DNA from: Amanita rubescens | Lineage: Eukaryota > Basidiomycota > Agaricomycetes > Agaricales > Amanitaceae | Direction: 5' to 3' | Assembly: GCA_015039365.1 (NCBI GenBank) | Contig: WION01000006.1 | Coordinates: 682,001-746,000 of the forward strand | Length of the DNA stretch: 64,000 nt | Shown here: positions 35,327 through 47,800 of the stretch, in pieces | Position numbering within the stretch: the first letter of the stretch is position 1 | Layout of the letters: each line of letters begins with the position of its first letter | Made by a program: the position numbers and the translations under genes | Notes under the pieces: generated by a model | Seen by the model: only the letters and a program-made list of their open reading frames with translations | Databases searched by the model: none | Told to the model about the DNA's origin: nothing

Positions 35327-36500
35327 TCAATGCCATCTTTCCGTTTTCAAGCAATCTGTTTTTCATAATTTCGTTCAGCCACGTTCACATCTCATCATCA
35401 TGTTTAAATTCGCTGTGTTATGAATCGTTGTTAGGCATGTATTTCCTCAAACTTGTAGCAAATTGATCACATCAAATCTTATCGATCACTAGTGTAGATC
35501 GCCGTTGAACGTGTTAAAGTCGTTGTGCCTAGATGTATTAATACGATATACAATAAAGAAAACGAATGTAACGGTTCACATATCCTATTCAGGTTACTGC
35601 AATTGGAATGGATTTCGGGCGGGTGTCACGGCCTCATGCCGGGCGGCACGTTCCGAGCCACGAATGTCGGCGGCACTGGCGCACCGGTTCTCATCCCGGG
35701 CTATACCTGGCTCACGTTAGTCCTAGATCGTGAATCGAGATCGGAAAACCACGATATGCGCGGAGGATTGTGAGACCCCATTGGCCAGGAAATTGACCGG
35801 ACGGCGTCCGGCTTATAAACTGTTGGGTAATCCACATTAGCGATTAGCTATCGGCGGTGGAGGATAGGAACCATCCCAAGTGAGTCATAAAAGGAAGGCG
35901 AGAAAAAAGATATAGTGGTAACTCATATGTTGATATTTTTCCGTCAATGATGTCCTTGTCAGGCAGTTATGTAACATAGTTCGAATCTCTCATAGCTTCC
36001 TGCGAACCTGCTGGGTATGTATGTGGACAGCAACAAAATGGTCCGTGGGGTTCTAGTCCGTTTCCCCGTATAGATTCAGTCGGTTTAGACTGAATGCCGA
36101 GTCGCTTAGGTCGACTCTCCGACAAGCAAGGGGCTTTGAAATCCTGTGAACCGAACTCGGATGATGGCAATCTCGTCTCTTGAAATCCACCGATGTGCGG
36201 AGTTAACAAATGATGACAAGGACATCCACTCTGAAGAGTAGGGGTCGACCTGCCAGAGTTAACGTGAACCTTTTCATTCTTCCACACCCTGGTAACAAAC
36301 CATCACTAGGCTGTCCTATTAGGTGTGTCAGTGAACTTTATTTATATCTATTCTTTCCCTGCGATCTGTCGGGCTGAAACTGCATCCTTGTCCGGTTCTT
36401 TCTTAGTACACCAAGACGTGTACCGCAAGATCTCGTTGCGGAGAGTGGTACGCCTCCCTCTTAAACTCGCTCCAAGGATATTCTGTTTGTCTGATAACAC
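35327..36500. other. Intergenic region between the two Zn2Cys6 paralogues
   Basis: 1.17 kb without a recognisable gene; the short ORFs present (for example minus 35967-36287) are not family-like. It should contain the terminator of copy 1 and the promoter of copy 2. Confidence 0.4.
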
Positions 36501-38854
36501 ATGGAAGCGACCGAAACCAGTAAAAGTAGGCCTTCCACCAGTAGTCCAGGCCCTTCAAGTCGATTATCCAATACCTCACCTGCGACACAACACGCGCCAC
36601 TCGAAGAGTCAGCCATGGTATCTGCACCTAGAGGTAGCGACAGCCCTAGAAGCCTACGGGGCGTGTCGGATAGATCCCCCAGTGATTTAACAAGAAACCA
36701 AATGTCCGGAAGGGGTGGTTGCTGGTGCGTCCACATCCCTTATCATATAACTTGTGATGCGAGATCTGCCCCAGGACATGTAGATTGAGAAGAAAAGTAG
36801 GCATTAGCCATTGTTGCATTAGCTCTGACACCTATCTCTTCGCAGAAATGCGACGAGCAGCGGGACGGGGACTCGTGTCATACATGCAAACGCTTAACAA
36901 TTGAATGCCTGGGCTGGGGACCAAGAAGGCCAGAGTGGATGCGAGTAAGTGGATACGCTTCGTGGGGCATGCTAGAATTAACGAGTATATCCTTTTAGGA
37001 CAAACATGCAGTTGAAAAATATAAGGCTGGAATTAAGGAAAAGCTCACCCGCGCAGGTCTTATCCGTGGGCAGCCACGGACGTCACTCGTTCGAAACAGA
37101 ACCACTGTGGCTTCAACGCAACCGCATTCGCGCGCGTACACGCGAGCATCTACGTCTGAAAACCCTTCGTTAGAGTCGAGGGAGCAGACTGTTCCCCCAT
37201 ACCGCTATCCTTCAATAGAGGAATACCGCAGCATGAACACCATGTTTCCTGCTATGCCAGGTACGCCATTCCTGAAACGAGTGAGCTGAGATGAACCCTC
37301 CATATAGATGCAACAAGTGCCTTTGCGACGAGTATCGAGACCAGTGCAAGTCACCCTTACTATCCGTACCCGGTTGCGCAAACCAGTGCATATGTTTTCT
37401 CCACCAGCGAGCAGCCAGTGCAAGATGACAGCTATGCGCTTCCATCTATCACATTGCCCGTCCTGGCCTCGCCTTCATTGGAACATTCCTTAGACGAACA
37501 TGTCTTCTATTACTTCGCTCAAATGCGCTCCCTGCACCATATGTTGGTTGGGATTGGCTTGGCTGACGTGACATATTCCGTAAGAGCCCATGACCATGCA
37601 CATGATAGTAGGACTAATTAAATGATCAAGTTGATCACGCAAAATCCGAAAGGGGCGGTAACGAACGCCGTTTGCGCATTATCTAATCTTCATTTGGCAC
37701 AAACGAAAATAATGCAAGGCTTAGATTCACCAGAGTCAAGCATTGAACGAAGCAAAGCGACGTACTTTCGTGACGAAGCATATTTCCAAATCAGTAGTTC
37801 CCGCCAGTTGCATGGAAACTATATGGAAGGCGACGCGGTAGCCGCGTTGCATTTAGTCAGCTTCTCACAGCTCTCTGGTGGCCAGTTCCCATGGCAAGAC
37901 GCTTTTGCTGTCCTGTGCGATTGGCTTATCCAGACTTCACTGCCCTCGGCCGAGAATCCCTGTACGCTATATAACAATATGAGCTCTCTCAGCCAATATA
38001 TAGTTAAGGCGACGATAGTGAGTCCTTTTCTTCTTTGGTAAACGAGCCCGCTGACAGGTTACGAAAGTCATTAGATATTTTTGCCAGCTTAATGAGGACC
38101 CAGTCTCCCAGATTCCTTGTTTTGATAAAACGATTACTGGGAAACGAGTGCCGTTTCTGGTCGCCTGAGAACAGCGATACGCGGAAAATAAATATGGAAG
38201 AATTCGCTGGCTTACCCAATAATGTCTTGCTTGCGATGGCAGAAATAAATGCATTGTCCCAGTGGAAGGCTGCTGAAAGTAGCAAAGGATCATTAAGTTA
38301 CAGGGAATTGGTCAGAAGAGGAGAAGTCATAGAGCAACTCCTACGGGAGCAGTCGTTCCAAACGGATGTCCTTAAAGAACAAACACAAGCGTCGAAAACA
38401 CAACCCGGAGTCGACATTGGAGATGAAGTGCGACAAATCTTGGTGGACATTTTCCGGGAAGCAGCACTGCTAAATCTTTACGCTGTTATTAGCGGCTGCA
38501 ATCCAGGTACGTACCAAATGCGCTAACCTTGCCTGAGTATTAAACGTCCTTTCAGACGTCCCAGAGATCAAAGCAATTGTTGATGCTATTGTTCAACTGC
38601 TTTATAGGCTCCAGCCATCCATCACAGACCGCTCTATAGTGTTCCCATTGTTTATGACTGCCTGTTTGGCGAATGACCGCCACCAACGAGAATACTTGAA
38701 GAACAGGTTGCAAATGCCAGATGCGTTTGTCGGAAACCTCCCTCACATTTGCATGGTGCTAGATGCGGTGTGGCGAACACGAGATGCAGGTAGAGGGGGC
38801 GTCGAAATTCGAGAGATCATAAAAGATGTTAATCTTGCACTGCTCCTGGTATAA
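36501..38854 (+). CDS. Zn2Cys6 transcription factor, copy 2
   Basis: Paralogue of the preceding gene. Starts MEATETSKSRPSTSSPGPSS (36501). The zinc cluster is split over three exons: GGC then a 22-base exon (GACATG to AAAA, about 36773-36794) giving WTCRLRRK, then KCDEQRDGDSCHTCKRLTIE and CLGWGPRRPEWMR (about 36846-36940). The long middle region includes DEHVFYYFAQMRSLHHMLVG and WQDAFAVLCDWLIQTSLPSA (compare AWEECIDFAAKHVDI in copy 1), and the protein ends IIKDVNLALLLV. Near 38020-38080, where copy 1 reads VKTAIWFDVLA, the frame changes between VKATI and LDIFASLMRT without a comfortable intron. The gene is probably functional but the model needs repair there. Confidence 0.8.
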
Positions 38855-39512
38855 CAACCAGGTTATTCGTTTCTTTCACGTACCTTATTAATCACGACAT
38901 GTACAATAAAACCTCTGTAATTATTTATGAGTTGTGCGTCGTATAACATACCTATAAGTTAAGCAATTCAAGCATTGGTTGAAGGGTTAAATGATACGAC
39001 GTACTGCGTTTTGAACTCGTGGTGGTAGGCCAATCTAGACGTGATAGGATGCCATGGGTATGCGCGCGCTGGCAGCATGGTGGTACGACTGGAAAGAAGG
39101 AAGAGATCGCAGGTTCGTCAAGACACAGAGAGTGAGGGGTGGGGTCGAACAGCGGTATGAGTTGGGCGCTGCACCCAGTATTTATGCCGGTTACTACGGG
39201 AAATCCAAACATCAGCCGCGGTTGCCGCTAGTCTCACGCGACCCAGTTTGGTAATCTACAAAGAGAACTGCCATCAGTAGAGGGAAGCAAATTGCCTGGG
39301 AACTCTAATAATCGGATATAGACGTAGCATTTTGCGCCCGTAAGCAACGCCTTCGGATGTTGAGAAGCGTATAGAGGCAAAGAGCTGGATGGAGCAAATG
39401 AAATGACGCTCAGGCATTTGGGCGCCTGCGCTATATATCAGCGCATCAGCGCCCAGTTTTGTATTTGCTGTTTACATTCCACATGTTAATCCTGATGTAT
39501 TTTCAGTAGATA
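38855..39512. other. Intergenic region between convergent regulator and VTC4
   Basis: 660 bases; the 3' regions of both genes. A small ORF (39054-39254) is not supported by any resemblance. Confidence 0.4.
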
Positions 39513-42500
39513 TCAAAGCATATCTGAAACGCGTAGTCCGATATTGGTAGCAAGTGCTGAGAGCAAAACAAAACAGAGAACTGTCGGGCCATATTTATCG
39601 TAATACAGGCCCTCCGCGCGGCGCGCTCTAAGTCGCTTTGATCGATACAAAAATATGCCAGCAGCGTAGGCAATAGACAAAAGGGCCGCGAAAGTGAAGA
39701 AGGCAGCGCTGATGAGGCCCCCTTTGTCATTTGGAGGAATAAAATTCAGTAGGGTCGTAGCGATGGTGCCAACAAAGACCGCATTGTTCAACCATTTCTG
39801 CCATCACTATTAGTGCAGGGCAAAGAATAGGTGCTAATCCATACCAGGAAGGTTCGTTCAGCTGCAAAGTACACCTTGGGTTCAATTCTGACGGGGACAG
39901 ATATCCTTTTGCCTGGTGGCGCTCTCCAATCTCTTGAGACTACACGATCGTCAGAGTCTCTGGGAGTTGTACCATAACTTTGTTCTTGATTGTCATTCAA
40001 ACCTGCGTTGCTCGCTGTTTCTGTAACTCTTTTTTTCTTCGCTTCACGAACGTTGGTCAGTTTCGACTTGAACGTCTCGTCAAAAGCAGAAGCGGGGGTC
40101 AAAGGATTGATGGACAAAGCCTCAATGGTTAGAGAATCGGCTTGCGAAGATCCATGAACACCCCATTTCTGCTGTCCCGCACTAACTGTATCCGTATTAA
40201 TGGTTTTTCCGTCATTCGCCTCCTGCTTTCGATCTGCTTCCTTTGCACGACCCTGTTTTAACATGTCTTCACGATAAGCAATCGCTTCTTCAATTTCAGC
40301 ACCACTGAGACCCATCCTTTTGCGTTCATCCTTCGCTGGCAAAAGCTGGTCATTATCATCCTCCTCCCCTTCCGAAACCGGCTCCGCGTAGATGCCTTGG
40401 GGGGATTGTGATCCAGTAGACGAGACGCGCTCCGGCGTCCCTCGGTAGGGTGACTGGGCGGTTGGGCGCTCAATGACACTCAAGTAGCCCGTAGTCCGGT
40501 TTAAGGATGTCGGTAGCCACTGAAAATGATTTACTTAGTGACGATCACAAAGAAAAATTGAAGCGAGCGCACTTTGTGGAAGCCAAAACGGTACAAGATC
40601 GACGCGGTTAGGAAGCAGCGTTGCACAACCGTGGATAAACTTGCTGTAAAGAATTCAGAGGGGGCTTTGTATGTGCCATTATCGTGAATTTCACCTGAAC
40701 TTTGGGACAGCTTCCACTAAATGAGACTTAACTAGTTCCGTAATCCATTCCGGGGGTTGCTGTCCATATTGTGTTTGTAACTTGACTTCCAAAACGCCAT
40801 ACCTAATTTCCAAAAGAAAAAAATTAGTAACGCAGAGAAACATCTCAAATCTCGGCGTACTTGAATAATTCTTTGTCATCAGGAGAAACTTGGTCAAATG
40901 GATAATCGATTCCAATGTCCGTCCGCCGCCAATTATCAGCGGAGCGCACCGATCGATCCCAATTATCTTCTCTGATCAAAGATAATTCTGTGTCTAGCGA
41001 TATACGGACCCTAGCATCTCCGGGCAACTGGAATGCTGTGCGGTTATAGAAAGATCGCATAACTGACTAACTTAGGCGCAGAACAAAGTTAATACACCAA
41101 CATGCTCACCCGGTTTCAATTTTTTTGTCAATATCGTGTATTGCACTTCGTTTGCAAGTTGAATCATAGTATCCACCTCTTGCTGTGTTTTCTTTCCCTT
41201 CTTCACGAGTTGCTGAAATTCTGCATCTACAGTGTATTCCCCGCGGAAGAATGCATTGACAAGGTGCTCCTTGATTGGAAATCTGGCTTTTACGGATTTT
41301 TCACCTGTCCAATCTTCCCGGTGCGTCTTTCTCTCCACGTATATCTACAATATGCATCAAGATTGATGAGAAAAGCACCTTTTGCATCACAAACCGTTTT
41401 TGAGTCAACGTCGCCATACCAGCGTAGACGTATAGCTTCCGCTCCTTCCACCTTCTCAAGGCGTCCCAAGTAGAGCTCAAGATCCTCGTTGTCTAGATAA
41501 ATGGACGTAATAGCTGTGAAACAGAATAATGAAAAAAGAGGAAAATAGGATATCTTTGTAGCATACCAGAATCCTTTGGTTCATACTCTTTGTCTGCATT
41601 GAACACTTCTCCGTATCAGCATAAATACCACTTGTGTAGCTACGAAAGTGGACAAACCTAACACTGGAAGGTAGCGGAGAATCGCCAACTTGAGAGGGAC
41701 CAGATTGTCGGGGTGGACCCAGTACTTGGTTGTTTGCCTGACAAACGCGCTCTGATTTCCACCCGCACTGGAGTCGCCACGGACTGGGTGCCCTCTTGTA
41801 CGAACCAGATCGTAAAGCTTGGACAACTTCACGATTAGTGCATCCCAATTATATTTATAGAAAGGTCGTTTCTCTAGATAATTCTGAATGAATGTTGTTT
41901 TGAGCTTGAAGCCCGGTTTGTTTCTATATTTCAAGGTAATTAATGCTGGTTTGGCCATTTGAGATCGTAAAGCATACATCATGTTTCTAAAGTTATGTTC
42001 AGACAAAACAGAATATAAATGATGGGTAATGTACCTTCAGAATCTTCATAAAGCCTGTTATGTTGAGCTTCGTGTAGAGCGCCAAATCGTGGACATCAGC
42101 GACTAGAATAGCCACTTCTTCCTCTAGACCATGGAAACGATCTTCCAGAGCGTCAAATGATTCATCTTCCGAGTCCTCAACATCATGACCATCTTCCTCA
42201 TCAGTGAGGTCCCCTTCTGAGTTACCATTGTTGGTTACATGGCGGGGTTGCTGGCGCTCTGGGTCGTCCGGTTCGTCGTCGTCGGCTTTGTCCTCTGTGA
42301 CCAATTTTTGCACCGATGACTCCGCTTCGTTGATGCGGAATGCCAACTCTGCCGTCTAAAAACAAAATTCAGCACGTGGAAAAAGGGGTAGACGTTCGGC
42401 GAGTGGATTTTTTCGTGATAAATTGGCACGTCGCCTCAGGGAAAATTAAGCACATACCTTGGCTTTTTGAAAATCATGGACTTTGTCCAATTCCTTCTCG

Positions 42501-42784
42501 AGCATGGCTGTGAATTCCTGCTCATCTTTTTTAGTCCAACCATGGCTAGTTGTTCGTGACTGAAAAGATAGCGTCAGTGTCAGCATCTCACTCTACGGGT
42601 GGTCTAAGGGACAGAGAGATCATGATTTGACACACCTTGAGTTCCCTCTTCAGCAAGTTATAGTTAATATAAAAAGCCCTCCATTCGCTGTACAGATCAT
42701 TCTTCCAATTGAAATTCATGTTAAGTGTCATAGAGATCCGGGATTTAAACAGTTACATACCTTGATTTTGGTCCCGAACTTCAT
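39513..42784 (-). CDS. VTC4: Vacuolar transporter chaperone 4, polyphosphate polymerase
   Basis: Makes inorganic polyphosphate from ATP and feeds it into the vacuole. Start MKFGTKIK (42784), an SPX domain (inositol pyrophosphate sensor) with [17 protein letters not shown] sequence near 42690 and LTEEDEHD-type acidic loops at 42120-42320 ([20 protein letters not shown]). The polymerase core contains [20 protein letters not shown] (about 41740-41690), [20 protein letters not shown] (about 41510-41450), [30 protein letters not shown] and [14 protein letters not shown] linker full of charged residues leads to the C-terminal three-helix DUF202 domain ([19 protein letters not shown] to [12 protein letters not shown], stop 39513). 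Around ten introns. Head to head with GTR2, 140 bases between start codons. Confidence 0.9.
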
Positions 42785-42924
42785 TACTCGTGAACTGCCC
42801 GAGAGCAAGCAATGGTGACGTGTCAAAGGAAGTAAACGACCCTTGAGAAAAGATTGGGACAGATACAGGAAAGGGACGGATACAATTGCAGATGTAAGGC
42901 GGACATAGTAGGCGATTATATAAT
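42785..42924. promoter_or_regulatory. Shared VTC4/GTR2 promoter interval
   Basis: Only 140 bases separate the two ATGs. Both products act at the vacuolar membrane and respond to nutrients. No named motif was identified; an AT-rich TATATAATATG lies just upstream of the GTR2 start (about 42918-42927). Confidence 0.5.
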
Positions 42925-44439
42925 ATGATGGCGAATGTACCATTTTGGTCAAAGGACGTCAGTGACTTGAGTCCATTTGGGCCGCTCACGACGATGCTTC
43001 CATCTTATGAAGCGACGTCAAATTCATCTCCTCTATTACAACGACCGGCAATAAATGGACACATGGACGCAAAAAGAACGAAGATATTACTCCTTGGACT
43101 TAGAAGGTGTTTCTACTTATTCTATCAAATGCCGACGAGAATTTACTGTCGAAGGTCGGGGAAAACGTCGATTCAACGGGTCATATTCGATAATCTGCCT
43201 CCTAAGCAAACCTTTTATCTGGAGTCCACAATGCGCATTGCCAAACATAAGGTCGAGTATGTATATCTTCGGTAAATATTGAAATAGAATCACCCATTTT
43301 CATTCACCAGCACAGTCATACCGTTGGAAATTTGGGACATCCCCGGAAATGTAACAGTTGAAACTTTGGGCGCTCCCCTTTCGCAATTCTCAGCATTGGT
43401 ATTTGTAATCGACATCCGCGTACGCTTTTGTTCGGTTAACGTGATTCTATCTCAACGACATCCAGGACTTGTATAACCAACCCATCTCCAAGCTCGTGGA
43501 GTTCATTGTCGCGGCGTACCATGCTAACCCAAGTATTGCGTTTGAAGTATTCGTTCACAAGGCGGAAAAATTGCAAGAGGAAGATAAAATTGGTGTGTGC
43601 TATGGCTGTGTCTACACTATAGCTTATTTAATAACGTGCTTATTAGAGAATTTTAGACAGATTCAGGAGCGCGTGTCAGACCGACTGTATGACATCTCTT
43701 CAGAATTTGAACAGATTCAATTGAATTTTTATTTGACGTCTGTGTATGATCACTCATTACATTTTGCGTTCTCTCGCGTCCTGCACAAATTAATCGAATC
43801 CTTGCCTTATCTTGAAGAGATGTTGAACGTGTTTTGTGCTGTGGGTTTCCTTTTTATGTTTTATCAATGGTTACCAACTCCGTGTAGAATTCACAATCAC
43901 CTAAAGCCTTTCTATTCGACGTTAATTCGAGGCTATATGTTGCAACGGATGCCTCCCCAGTCGACTCCGCAACTCATAATCTCTGCTGTGACTATCTTCA
44001 AATGCTTACTATGTTTGGACCTCTGTATAGGTTAGTTGCTGCATATTCACTTGTTATCTTGTTAAAGACTTTCCATAGATCTGCAAGCGCGACTCCTATA
44101 CGTAGTCATAGGCCTACTGATATCGACTTGCTATCGTCCACATCTACTTCCCCGACTGGCGCGGACGTGACGGGCTCTTCAGTAGGGAGTAGTCGGCCAT
44201 CATCCGTCAAGCGGCACAAGGATGTCTTTTATCCAAGCGCAGCAACGTCTCTACATCCTTCGACACCTGGAAATACATTGACTTATCATTTGATCACATC
44301 TCGGCTGGCGCTCTTAGCCGTCTTACCGACCAATGTGTATGAAAGCCGGCGTGGACTCATAGAGTATAACGTCGTGTTCTTCAGGGAAGGCATTCAAGAA
44401 ATATGTGACACAGATACTGGATCTAGGGCAGGGGGATGA
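42925..44439 (+). CDS. GTR2: Rag-family GTPase GTR2 (RagC/D homologue)
   Basis: Half of the Gtr1-Gtr2 heterodimer of the EGO complex, which signals amino-acid sufficiency to TORC1 at the vacuole. Starts MMANVPFWSKDVSDLSPFGP; the P-loop is ILLLGLRRSGKTS, split by an intron at about 43107-43155. The G3 segment is LEIWDIPGNVTVETLG (about 43320-43370), with WDIPG as in RagC-type proteins. The base-recognition motif is FVHKAEKL instead of the animal HKVDG. A C-terminal roadblock-type region follows: NFYLTSVYDHSLHFAFSRVL (about 43720-43785), KAFLFDVNSRLYVATDASPV (about 43900-43960), LTYHLITSRLALLAVLP and EYNVVFFREGIQEIC. Several introns of about 50 bases. Stop at 44439. Ends about 440 bases before FAS on the same strand. 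Confidence 0.88.
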
Positions 44440-44715
44440 ATATGGGAAACGATTATCGCGACAACATACGTCTATATCCAGCGTGCACGTTGAGTGCACG
44501 TTGCATCCAGGCTCTGGATTTCCTGCAGGAGCGAAAGACTATTCCCTTGCTAATATATGATAGTAACACGGCGTACAGCAGTTTTCACACTTACCGATAC
44601 TGCATCCTATACTTACGACAAGTACTTATAATAATATGACTTTGGCTGCGCCCCGCCACGCACATCAACGATCACAATCGATCGCGATGACCCTGTTGAC
44701 AACACCATATACGGT

Positions 44716-44791
44716 CACGTGTTGCTCAACCTTTTTGCAATTTGCAAAATTTCGTTGGGGTCAAAGGGGTTGGGGTCATTGGACTATATAA
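44716..44791 (+). promoter_or_regulatory. FAS promoter elements: E-box and TATA box
   Basis: A perfect E-box palindrome CACGTG lies at 44716-44721. TATATAA lies at 44785-44791, 87 bases upstream of the ATG. E-box-type sites drive phospholipid and FAS genes in yeasts through bHLH factors; its use here is inferred. The 437-base gap to GTR2 holds no gene. Confidence 0.5.
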
Positions 44792-44877
44792 TTAATACGC
44801 ACGGTGTCCAGTCTTGTCATCTCACGCAGATATCCCATCCTCTGTCAAAAGTTAGCTCTGCCGTCATCTAGAGTAGA

Positions 44878-47800
44878 ATGGCGGTGTCAGCGTCTGGCGA
44901 CGTCGCGGTTGCTCATATTACCACGAGACCATTGACCCTCGTTTTGGGCCAAACTAGAGTACGTATCGCATACACTTAGTGATTGTTGTACTTATTGGCG
45001 CGCTCGTCCAAAGATATCCATACCTATTTCAACCAATACCGATGCCTGGATCGTCGCTGAGATCCTAAAAGACGATTTCTTATATGAATACTCGGCGCTT
45101 CAAGACACGACCTCTCCGAATACATCAGATTTAGAGCTTGCCGCTCGTTTCATGAACCACGTAGTTCTCAAAATCCAAGACAATGACCATACCTCCAACG
45201 TGCACGTCCAACTACTCTTGGATGTCTTCAAATTTTTTACCGAATCTTATCTCGCGGCCAATGATATTCACTCTGTCGCGTCAGCCTACGATGCAGAAAT
45301 TCGTAAATTGATCTTGGCCTCTTACTTCAAAGCCTTTTCTGCGCTCGAGGAACGCGATGACGTTCCTAAACCTCCAAGCTCAGCCTTGTTGCGGGATGCG
45401 AGATCCCATAAAGCATCTATCTTTGGACTATTTGGGGGCCAAGGAGTTAATGAGGCTTACTTCGATGAGCTCCAAGCGCTTTATGACATTTACAAGCCAT
45501 TCGTCGTTACGTTTTTGGAGAAGATGACCCGTGAAGTGCTAGAACCGCTTGCTATGAAAGAAAGTACGACCGCCTACTATCGTCATGGCTTTGATGTTAT
45601 TGCCTGGTTGTCGAACCCAGCTTTGCGGCCTCCCGTGCATTACTTGGCATCCATCCCGATATCATTCCCCCTCATCGGACTTACACAGCTTGTACAGTAC
45701 CTGGTCACCTGTCGCGTTGCAGGAATGAGTCCGGGGGACATGCACGATATCTTGTCGGGAGCTACAGGGCATTCTCAGGGCATAGTGTCCGCTGTTGCGA
45801 TTGCTGCCTCGGAGTCTTTCGCGGACTTTACAGCTAATGCGATCAAGGCCCTCAAGTGGCTCTTCTATTCCGGCCTTCGGGGCCAGCAAACATTCCCTGT
45901 GGTTTCTTTGGACCCCAGAATTGTACAAGATTCCGTGGAAGGGGGCGAAGGCATGCCTAGCCCCATGTTGTTAATTACGGGTCTCAGGCTGACGGAGCTT
46001 GAGCCTCATTTACATAAGACGAATTCATATCTCGAACAAGGCTCCCAAATCCACATTTCCCTTCATAACGGGCCTCGCGCTTTTGTGGTGACCGGTCCCC
46101 CAAAATCTCTCTTTGGTCTTGTGACCAGCTTGAGGAAGGTTCGCGCCGCGCCGGGAGCGGACCAGAGCAAAATACCATTTTCACAGCGCAAACCAACTTT
46201 CTTCGTTCGTTTCTTACCCGTTGGAGTGCCATATCACAGTGAATATTTGCAAGGAGCAACAGATATTGTTCTAAGAGACCTCGAGGGTGAAGAATTATGG
46301 CAAGCAAGTGATCTCAAGATCTCTGTCTTTAACACTGAAGATGGTAAATTTGGTTTTCACCCCCGCAATATAAGTTGTACTACCCGCTGTTTTAGGTTCC
46401 GACTTGCGCGAACTCAAGACTTCGATCACTCGTTCCCTATGCGACCAGGTCTTTACTTTACCTCTACATTGGGCGGAGGCAACGAACTTCCCAGAGACCG
46501 CAACCCATGCTATTGATTTTGGCCCTGGAGGCCTGAGCGGCATCGGTCCTTTGTCCGCTCGGAATCTAGACGGTCGTGGAGTTAGGGTCATCGTCATTGG
46601 TGACAAAAACAAGGGAGAGCTCGAATTTTACAACATTCATCAGGTTAAATACGAAGGGTGGTGGAGCAGAAAGTGGATGCCAAAGCTAGTAAAAACAAGG
46701 TTGGTTTAATGCCCACGCTACAGATTATTGCTAAAAAGGAGTAGTAATGGGTCGTTATACCTTGATACGCCGTTCTCTCGTCTCCTGGGCAAACCACCGA
46801 TCATGGTGGCTGGTATGACGCCGACAACGGTGAAAAGCGGATTTGTCAGCGCCGTTCTCAACGCAGGTTATCATGTCGAACTCGCGGGCGGTGGACACTA
46901 TAACGCTGCAGCTCTCCGCGCCAAAGTTGCTGAAATTCAGAAGCAGATCCCAGCCGGCGTCGGTGTCACGTTGAATTCTTTGTATATCAACCCTCGCCAA
47001 TTCGGCTTCCAGTTTCCTCTCTGGCAAGAAATGAAGAAGGAGGGCCTGCCCGTTGAGGGTTTTTGTGTCGCAGCAGGCATTCCGACCACCGAAAAAGCCG
47101 CTGAGATAATAGATGCGTTGAGCATCGCAGGTATTAAGCATATAGCATTCAAACCTGGATCCGTTGAAGGCATTCGCCAAGTCATCAGCATCGCAGCGGC
47201 AAACCCAGACTTTCCAATTATTATGCAATGGACGGGAGGCAGAGCTGGTGGTCACCACTCTTATGAAGACTTCCATCAGCCGATTCTGGCCACTTATCAT
47301 TCTATCAGACAACAAGAAAATATTTGCCTAATAGCGGGCTCCGGATTTGGCTCCGCGGATGATGTTTGGCCATATCTCACTGGCGACTGGTCTTCTCAAA
47401 TGTTTGACATGCAACCAATGCCATTTGATGGATTCCTTTTTGCCAGTCGCGTCATGGTCGCCAAGGAAGGCCCATACAAGTTCGTCTGTGAAGGACCTGA
47501 TAGTTGCTGCCTCTGGAGTAGATGATAAAAAGTGGGAAGGCACCTATGAGCGGTCGACGGGTGGCATTTTGACAGTGAAATCAGAATTGGGGGAACCGAT
47601 ACACAAAGTTGCCAATCGCGCAGTGAGGCTGTGGAAGGAATTCGACGATTCGGTCTTCAAGTTGCCGAAGGAGAAGAGGGCTGCATGGTTAGCTGAGCGC
47701 AAAGATGAGGTGATCGGAAAGTTGAATCGTGATTTTGCGAAGCCGTGGTTCGGTTGGAAGAAAAACGGCAGCGTTGCGCGGGATCTAGGCGATATGACAT

